Below are positions 45,814 through 64,000 of a stretch of 64,000 nucleotides of DNA, one piece after another. The position numbers and the translations under genes are program-made. The first letter of the stretch is position 1; every line of letters starts with the position of its first letter. Source of the stretch: Symbiodinium natans (lineage: Eukaryota > Sar > Dinophyceae > Suessiales > Symbiodiniaceae); contig CAJNDS010002767.1 of assembly GCA_905221605.1 (NCBI GenBank), positions 121,501 to 185,500 on the forward strand, given 5' to 3'. Below the pieces are notes generated by a model. The model made no database searches. It had not been told where the DNA came from and saw only the letters and a list, made by a program, of their open reading frames with translations.

Positions 45814-48800
45814 CTAGCCCACGCGGTATTCCTCACCAGCTTCCCAGAAGGAGCGGGCAGTCAGGAGGTTCTTAACATAGTCAGAGGCGTCCACGCAGTT
45901 GGGATCCTGCAGATAGGCCCTGCAAGCAGCTCTTCGGCATTCAACATCCAAGCTCACTTTTACTGTTGCAGGGCATGCTGTCAAGGCAGGTTAAGCAACA
46001 AAAGCTGGGGGTCTTGCCTATATTGGACACAAGTGATCAGTGGGAGGAAAAGTGAGGGCGGAACAGGGACCCTGCAGCGTCTCGTTCTGGAAGATTTAGA
46101 AATAACACTGCCTTCAGACAAGATTACTTAATCAGAGGTGTTCCACGGAGAACGAAGAACGGTTGTGCCCACAGTGGTAGGGTAACCCAACTCCCCAATG
46201 GCTCTCCTACTTGTAGCAACAAACAGCTAGAGCCCTAGAACTGCCCGCTACCTGCATCCAAGATGGAAATGCGGAAAAAGGAGAAAAGATGCCATTGAGG
46301 AAACAAGCGGAACGCCTCACAAACACAGCATCGCAACTACAGTGGGATTGGACACTGCATGCCCTCAGCGACTCTCCTCACAGGACTCTTGAACCAAGTC
46401 CCGGAAAGTCCCACATACTTACGGCCTCATTTGATCGTAGGGCACACCTTTGGCAGCGAGGCGCTCAACCTTCGCGGGATCTGCCATGTAGTCGTCCTCA
46501 GTCGGCTTCCATGGGCTAGAATGCTACAGTAGAACAATGAAAGCCATGAAAGCTCCGGAGGCTTGCGGGGTCGAGTTGGGCAGACTGCTAGCTGGGTTCG
46601 GGGCTCATGGCCGCTCCGCAGATCAAGTGGCACACGATCATCACCCTACGAGCGAAACGAAACAATTGAGCTGCAAGTCTGCCTTTACGTCATCGAATTC
46701 TCATAGAATGTCAGAGCTACTTGTCTGTTGGTCCCCGGTATAACTGGTCCCAATGCGGGACATCTGTCAGAGCCGTTGCAACGGGTACAAAGCTCCCTTG
46801 TTGGTGCCACATTTGCAACTCCTGGCTGTTCTTGGGAGACTACGAAAGAACTCCAACAGGATAGAATCAAATCGAGGGGAGACCTGGCTGCGAACCCGAT
46901 TCTTACGGACTGGAGTTCGAGGTGTTGGGGCACAGGGGCACAGGGGCCTGCAAAGAATGACTTGTGCCGCGGAGCAATGTACTGCTTGCTGCGCACACCT
47001 GACAGTGGGAAGGGGGTATCGTCGGGAGCAGGATACTACAGTGGCTACCAGTAGGATGGCATGCGGATCCCATCGCGTTGCATGTAGCAGATAGTAGCGT
47101 GCAGATACGAAACGTCTGCTAAAAGAAGAGCCGTCTTGATCGACTGAGAGATGCTGAGAGCTCCGGTGAGATTCTGTGGGCATGCCGGGCAGCTCTTGAC
47201 CGCTCTAGGAAAACTCCCCTAGCTGCGTCTCAGATCTTCACGGTCTATGTTCACCATCACGGCTGGGGATTGGGAGTTCAGATTGCAGTGCTTCCGAGTA
47301 TGTACGGTCACCCGCTCTTCTTTGGGACATGCAATTGTACGTGTGCGAGTTGGATCATAGAGCCATAGAGGCAGAACCACTTACTTAGGCTAGGTGTTCT
47401 GCGACCTCACACACAGGGCATCACAAGACTACAGGATGTGTGCGCTCGGAAGATTCTACAACAAGGCTATCAACAATCAATCAATGGCGCTACACGCGGA
47501 CACCAAAGACATCAAAAGACACAGCAGGTTTATTTCGGGGCTAGTGCTCTTTGATAGCGGAGACAAAGATCCCTTGCGAAACCCAACATGGCTGAGGCAT
47601 GGACAGATTTTGCCCTTTCTCGCCTTGGCCAACACATTCAGCCGCAAAGTCTGTACTAGTGATGGAGTCGAAAGACTTGAGTGTGGCCAGTTGGAATAAT
47701 GGGAGGTTCAATGCATTCAAAGAGTTGAGGCTGTTCAGACTTCGAATTGGGAGAAGGTCCAGTCCTCAAGCTGTGGTTTGGGTCATGTAACGACACACGG
47801 TTCAAAGCTGCAGGCTATGCCCGATGCAGTCAGGGTATTTCAAGCTTTTACAGCATTTCACGGAGTTCTCCTGGCCACTTCAACATCCTTCTTGTCCGTA
47901 CTCTAACAGAACCTCAAGAATCTTTGCAAATTGCACTGTACAGACAATTCCTTCTAAAGCTGAAACCGAAATCCTTGACATGGCTGCACCGTGAAAGGAC
48001 ATGGCAATGCTGCCAACTTGTGGACATATTGTCGACTGCGCACTGGCCTTCTCCTCCCGTGTGAGGATGTAGGCGATCCTTGCCAAGTGCAGGCTCGGAT
48101 ACGGGAATGGCTTTTCAAACGCTGAAGCATCAACAACAAGCAGCCTGTGGTGGCAGTTCAAGGTTTACCGCTGCTAAGAGTTTACAAGCTTAGCAACAAA
48201 CATCTGCAACATCATCAGCCTTACACGCAACATATGCTGTCTGTTGCCGAGGTGCAAGAGGGTCATGATTGCTACAGCTGCTGTGGAAGGTGACCGTTTT
48301 GAAAGCGAATCCTGACGACTTCGAGCTGAGGTCGGAGTTGAAGTTCAATCAAGATGCTCAGGGTCAATGCTGCCAAAAACCCAAACCAATTCACAGCCTG
48401 GAAGAAGACGGTCCGGAAATGATGCCAACTCATGATCAAGTTTCTGGGTTTGGGGCTGGGGTTCGGGATTGGCAGCCAGAGGGAGTATTGACCGAAAGCT
48501 CAGTTGGGCACCCACTTCGACAAGCAAGTTGGCGGGCCAAACGAGCTGGGGCAGCCAATGTGTAACGTAAAAGATGGCAAATAGATGCACGCGGAACAAG
48601 CAGAATCAACTGCAGATGCAGGCGGCAAAGATCACTTTACGCCGGCTGCTGACGTCGCCGCGGTCGCCATCCGATGCTCGCCGGCCCACGTCCTCCACAA
48701 GCAAGATGCTTCTGCGTGCGCACTGCATGCACACGATGGCGCACCACCACCACATGAATAAAGATATCTGACCACATCTATGCGCCCTAATTCGGCCTAT

Positions 48801-50586
48801 AACCATACTGTGTGTGTTCACAGTTGCCGTTGCTGTTGCTGCGGTACTGCGGCTTTTGCTACAGCCGCCGCTAAACTGCTCCTACTTCAGTCAGCGACGG
48901 TCGCCGCAGCTAAGCGTCGTCGCCGTCATCGTCTCGCAGTCTTGTCTTCACAGCGCCATCGTCGCAGCCGTCGGAATTTTGCAGTGGTTGCAGTAAGGTA
49001 AGTTGCACAAGAACCGCTGGTCCAACAGAGTCATCGTAGTAATCGAAGTAGTTGTCATCGTAGCCGTCCCCGTCGTCGTCATGTTGTGGTGCATGGTAGT
49101 GGCAGCGGCAGTGGCAGTGGGTGGCAGCGGGACGGGCAGCGGGCGCGGCGGTGGTGGCGGGCGCTGGAGACAGCGGTTCTTATAAACTGTTCTTACTATG
49201 GTTGTCGCTGTCTGCGTTGTTGCCCATGATGATGTTGCTGCTGGTTGCGGTTGTGGTTGTGGTTGCGGTTGCGGTTGCGGATGTGGTTGTGGTTGCGGTT
49301 GTGGTTGCGGGTTGTGGTTGAGGTGGTGGTTGTGGTCGAGATGGTGCCTGTGGTTGAGATGGTGCTTCTGGTTGAGATGGTGCTTGTGGTTGTGGTTATG
49401 GTTGTGGCTGTGGCTGTGGTTGCGGTGGTGGTCGTTGTTGTGGTAGTCGTTGTTGTCGTTGTTGCCGCCGTTGCTGTTGTTGCTGTTGTTGCTGTCGGTT
49501 CTTTGTCACGATCACAATCGCTATTGCATGTGCTATTGCCATTACGATTACCGCTGTTTCTATTTTGCTACTGCTAACACAACTACTAATACCAACTACT
49601 GCCAACACTGATACTAGAACTAGCACAGATACTATTTCTACTTACTATACTTACCAACACAAACACTATTGCGATTGCCATTGCTATTACTGTGCCGATT
49701 GCTGCTGCAGTTGTGATCACGATCACTATCTCTACCATGAAGAGCATGAGTGATTGTATATCTTGGGCTTGCGTTTGGGCACTGTGCTTCTTGTCTGTTG
49801 AGAATGAGCGAGGCGTACGTACTGCTACAAGAACAGCACTTGCCGAACCCCTGCTCGAACCCGCGGTGAACCTTGATGCGGACAGCTGCGGGGGAGCATG
49901 ACTGGCCCACGATAGGTCCACCTGGCGCGGGGTCTTCCAAGAGAGCGCATTGGCGACAGGAAAATTTTTTGGGGGCGTCTGTGTGGAATATGATCCTAAA
50001 ATTCAACATGCTACCTGTTCGTGGGGCCTCGCAACGTTTAGCGTTTCCTTACTTTTGAACTTCCACCGTTGACTTGCTGGGGGTACAAGTTCCCACCCAC
50101 GCTCGCCTAACGTACAAGCTGGCGTTGGGCGCAATTTGAGGCCCAGGGCGTTAAAGTCGGATCATCAAGCTTTGATGACTTGAGGTCTAAAGGCTCGAGG
50201 GTCATCTTAAGGCGTGATTTTGGTTCTGGCTTAAGACTTCGGAGCGCTCATGGTCAAGTCAATTTTTGAGCCAGGATTCGCTTGCCTGCGTTCCTCGTAC
50301 GACTGAATACGTACAAGTTCCGAAGTACAGTCACCTAAAATCCTGCTTGAAGAGTTCAAACCCGGGGAATCCTTTTGATCAGGAGGGCTAAGGGGTTACA
50401 CAATCGGGAACCCTGTTGCCGCACCCCTGCGGGACAACCGAAACTGCAGAGACTCCAGATAAGATCGACGCCTGCTGGAAAGCGAATTCCCTGAAGCTGG
50501 CCTTGCACGAAAGATCCGCACATGGCGCCGCATGCAGCCAGAACCGTCAGAATAGCGCCCAGCGCATGCCGACTTCCGCGAGCCAT
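45814..50586 (-). CDS. Putative plastid-targeted protein, function unknown
   Basis: Exon 1 (50586-50502) starts MARGSRHALGAILTVLAACG, a signal peptide, followed by SFVQ, which recalls the Phe-Val motif at the start of dinoflagellate plastid transit peptides. A GTAG in the sequence before the ATG could accept the spliced leader. The last two exons are firm: 46515-46426 (PWKPTEDDYMADPAKVERLA, AKGVPYDQM) and 45952-45814 (ECRRAACRAYLQDP, NLLTARSFWEAGEEYRVG, stop TAG); they join in frame across a GC donor. Middle exons are tentative: 49921-49872 and 48692-48624, the latter reading DVSSRRKVIFA, like a twin-Arg thylakoid signal. An exon near 47.1 kb is possible. I infer that these belong to one gene from strand and order; the mature protein is not one I recognise. 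Confidence 0.55.
48624..48692 (-). CDS. Possible twin-Arg targeting exon
   Basis: Twenty-three codons in phase 0 ending GDVSSRRKVIFA, with a GTGGAG acceptor and a GC donor. Arg-Arg followed by a hydrophobic stretch would suit lumen targeting in the putative plastid protein. Confidence 0.35.
49226..49499. repeat. Trinucleotide-rich repeat (GGTTGT/GGTTGC)
   Basis: About 270 bp built from hexamers GGTTGT, GGTTGC and related trinucleotides. It gives artificial Trp/Leu/Val or Cys/Gly open frames. Similar but more degenerate triplets extend from 48.8 to 49.75 kb. Confidence 0.85.
49872..49921 (-). CDS. Possible second exon of the plastid-targeted protein
   Basis: Follows in phase from exon 1 (50,502) and reads GPIVGQSCSPAAVRIK, Ser/Ala-containing as transit peptides are. 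The acceptor is GCGCCAG and the donor GTTCAC. Two other frames are open. Confidence 0.3.
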
Positions 50587-51731
50587 GGCTGGGTGAACCT
50601 ACCAATCAAAGCCAACCAATTCTGGACAGCCACAAATGTAGTGGCAGAAAACAGACTCTTGGCAACTGACCATCCCAAGACTCACATTGTTGTCTGTTCT
50701 GACTGTTGCAAAAAACCCGGTACACCACATTCCCAAACCTTGCTCAGCTTTGACCCCACAAACAGTGTTTAAGGCCTCTGCCTGCTGATTGTTGGACCAT
50801 GGTAAGGAAGTCTATGCATCTCTTTGGGGTAAGGAAAGATTTTTTCGGTGACAGCTCCGAGTAGGCTCTCACAAGAAGACTCTCTGTCACGTCTCGGCTA
50901 AGTCGTGAAGCTGATTTCACCATAGAGCTGTTTCCACATCCATTTCAACAGATGAAAAGGAAAATGACAAAGGGGCATCCCTGAAACACACTTGCAAGTG
51001 CATGGTATGATGATATGAGGCTTGATGAGAAAGTTTGTGCGGATGTGTGTGTGTGGGTGCATGGAAGAAGATGAACAAGCATGAGACTTGTATGGGGGGT
51101 GGGTGTAAGGGGGGTGTGCAAGGGGGGGTGAGGAGTCGAAGGGAGTATCATGCGGCGGCGGGCGGGCTGATTTTCACTCGGGACCAAGAGCAGCATCCGG
51201 CATTCTCTGACATGCAATTGGGCCCCTCAGTCAACACCAGACTTGCATGCTCAACGCTGGTGCAGTACGTGAGTGCCTCGCCTGAAGCCGTTCATCAAAC
51301 CGCGTCGACTGTCTCGATTGGCAACGCGCTAAATAGGGAGCTTTTAAATCTTCAAGACGGGATGATGGGGGTTTGTTTTCCTTTTAATTCTGGTCAAGAG
51401 CTGCTACCAGGTTTGCTCGACCGAGGCCCAAGTCGTCTTGCTGGTGAAACATGGTAATCTGCCAGAGACGAGAGCTCTGGACATACCTGCTGATTGCGAG
51501 CATCCTCCTGTCTGACCAGAGTCTACGAAAAGACCATATGGTTTCTGTACCATCACAAGCCTGATTGGTGATCCAGGCGAAGTAAGAGGACCCTGAGCCG
51601 TGCATTAACTGCTCTACTGCTCTACGGCGGAAGTAAAGAAACACGCTGCACTTCATCCCCCGATTTCTGGGTTCAGAATTCAAGACTCACCAAGACAGCC
51701 CCTGGTTCAAGGCTGAGTTGGTCCTCCAAGG
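50587..51731. other. Spacer between IFT56 stop and the next gene's start
   Basis: About 1.1 kb containing the IFT56 3' flank and the region before the downstream start codon. A GT/G-rich tract lies at 51,037-51,130. Long open frames exist on both strands, but none has supported splice borders or similarity. Confidence 0.5.
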
Positions 51732-62792
<11,061 letters not shown>

Positions 62793-62975
62793 CTGCAGCA
62801 CCGGAACCGTGTCGCTCGAAAACAAGCCCCGAAACGAAGTTGGACCCTGGTCTTCACTTGGAAAACAAACGGATCGAGGACTTAAGTAGGGTTCCAGACC
62901 TCTTCTTATCAGGCTGTAAGAACAAAGGAAGTTGGAAGCACGGCTGGCCAATGCCTTTCCAGGACCTGCCGCCCA

Positions 62976-63015
62976 ACCGCGTTCCTTTCGCGGACCTTTC
63001 GCGAATTTCAGCGCG
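62976..63015. repeat. CTTTCGCG motif, left of the tandem array
   Basis: CCTTTCGCGGACCTTTCGCG followed by AATTTCAGCGCGC. A related block (CTTTCGCGGGCCTTTCGCGG) stands on the other side of the array near 63,637-63,656. Confidence 0.6.
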
Positions 63016-63114
63016 CACTAATCAGGGAGCAATCGCCGTCTGTCGCGGAGATCTTGCTGTCCAAGACGTGCCAAAGTGAATGCTTTCGAGCATCACGCAT
63101 AAAACACCCTAAGC

Positions 63115-63600
63115 ACCATATGGGTGATTTTAGACACGGTCCTGAAACGCACTCGTCGGGGAGCAAAACACTGTATGTATGAACCCCAAAAAAGCTGAAA
63201 CCTGCACAATGGGTGCGTTTACTCGTGGTCCCTAAACGCACTCGCTTTGGGGTTTGAGGTTAAGGGGCATGATAGTCTATCAGTATGAACCCCAAATCGG
63301 CTGAAACCTGCACCATGACTTCCTTTTCCGCGCGGTCCCTAAACGCACTCGCTTTGGGGTTTGAGGGTTAAGGGGCATGATATTCTATGTATGAACCCCA
63401 AATGGGGACGTGCACCATGGGTGCGTTTTTTTTGCGGTCCCTAAACGCACTCGCTTTGGGGTTTGACGGTTAAAGGGCATGATATTCTATCACAGTATGA
63501 CCCCCAAATAGGCTGAAACCTGCACCATGACTTCCTTTTCCGCGCGTCCCTAAACGCACTCGCTTTCGGGTTTGAGGGGTAAGGGGCACGATATTCTACC
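63115..63600. repeat. Dimeric tandem array, ~105-bp monomers
   Basis: The phrase TCCCTAAACGCACTCGC recurs about every 98-111 bp, each time followed by TTTGGGGTTTGAGG and GGGGCATGATATTCTA-type sequence. Copies alternate between two spacers, one with GGGTGCGTTT and one with GACTTCCTTTTCCGCGCG, so the true repeat is a ~209-bp dimer. A more diverged copy begins at about 63,122. Confidence 0.85.
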
Positions 63601-64000
63601 AACCATGTTATCCCTTTCGTTGCTCATTCCGCCGCGCTTTCGCGGGCCTTTCGCGGAGACTAAAAAACAAGCAGAAATCTATATCAGATTTTCGCCAGTA
63701 AAAAAGAAAACGGGAGTTTGCGGACAACGCCCATATGATTTACAAGTCTTACTTGCAGCGTCGTTCCTGTGGGAGATAGAGCCTGGGACGCAATGGCTTC
63801 AAAGTCTTGGGCCTTTGGGTCGCGTGTCGGGCACTGACGGCAAAGGCAGCTTTGAGGCGATTAAGATGATTGAGGCTGCCGGGGCTTGGGGGCTTAGCAC
63901 CAGGGATCCCGTGGTCTTCTGGACACGTGCAAATGCTGGAGATTCAGAGATTATGGACATGTAGACGTTGATCACTGTCCTTTCTCATGGCTTCGTCGTA
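63601..64000. other. Right edge, no gene supported
   Basis: A plus-strand frame is open from the array to 63,964, but it starts inside the tandem repeat and shows no recognisable domain. The missing N-terminal exons of IFT56 are not visible here and should lie farther right. Confidence 0.4.

Noticed and set aside
46685-47183. Overlapping frames of 100-138 codons on both strands
   Set aside because: Three frames are open and none has family similarity; composition alone gives such frames here. A minus-strand exon near 47.1 kb remains possible.
51035-51457. A 140-codon plus-strand frame
   Set aside because: It starts in a GT/G-rich repeat in the spacer after IFT56 and has no splice borders or similarity.
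63115-63600. CRISPR-like array
   Set aside because: Units are about 105 bp with alternating, non-unique spacers in eukaryotic DNA; this is a satellite.

Overview
This is nuclear DNA of a dinoflagellate, most likely a symbiodiniacean-type alga. Two genes were rebuilt exon by exon from protein similarity. In both, introns start with GC, GA or GT and end in AG, usually with a G as the first base of the next exon. Introns are long, exons are about 30-170 nt, simple repeats are common, and every exon I trust lies on the minus strand. These traits are known from dinoflagellates and fit no bacterium. I saw no rRNA, tRNA, CRISPR array or bacterial operon. Assignment to a genus is not possible from the sequence alone.

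Layout, read in the direction of transcription (right to left). 62,792-51,732: IFT56/TTC26, a TPR subunit of the intraflagellar transport B complex; 27 exons were found, giving an in-frame chain of 456 codons plus stop, with the 5' end probably beyond the right edge. 50,586-45,814: a putative plastid-targeted protein with a signal-peptide exon, a possible Arg-Arg targeting exon and a well supported C-terminus. 45.8-42.7 kb: weak exon candidates only. 42,662-41,636: a complete three-exon gene for a 115-residue protein with an RIIa/DPY-30-like N-terminal half. 41.6-37.9 kb: a few exon candidates of one unassigned gene. 37,684-33,350: a DNA 3'-phosphatase of the PNKP/ZDP family (phosphatase domain only). 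About 29.9-2.2 kb: at least two dozen short exons coding for Ala/Arg/Leu/Trp-rich helices, probably one very large coiled-coil or SFI1-like gene, perhaps two.

The known genes suggest a mixed housekeeping set (flagellar transport, DNA end repair, plastid, helical scaffold proteins) transcribed as a unidirectional cluster, as expected with trans-spliced dinoflagellate mRNAs. They do not form a single pathway.

Non-coding structure is rich. The last PNKP-like intron but one carries a 2.6 kb AT-rich composite bounded by inverted terminal sequences; inside it are an array of roughly 20-bp units and a 1.1 kb inverted-repeat array that is open in several frames on both strands. Elsewhere there is a dimeric ~105-bp tandem array (63.1-63.6 kb), a two-copy dispersed repeat (4.2 and 31.7 kb), a 19-bp-arm perfect palindrome (5.2 kb), and long G, C, GA, TA, CA and trinucleotide tracts. 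Most long open frames in this window are not genes: stop codons are rare by composition, and the true exons are short and often in another frame.
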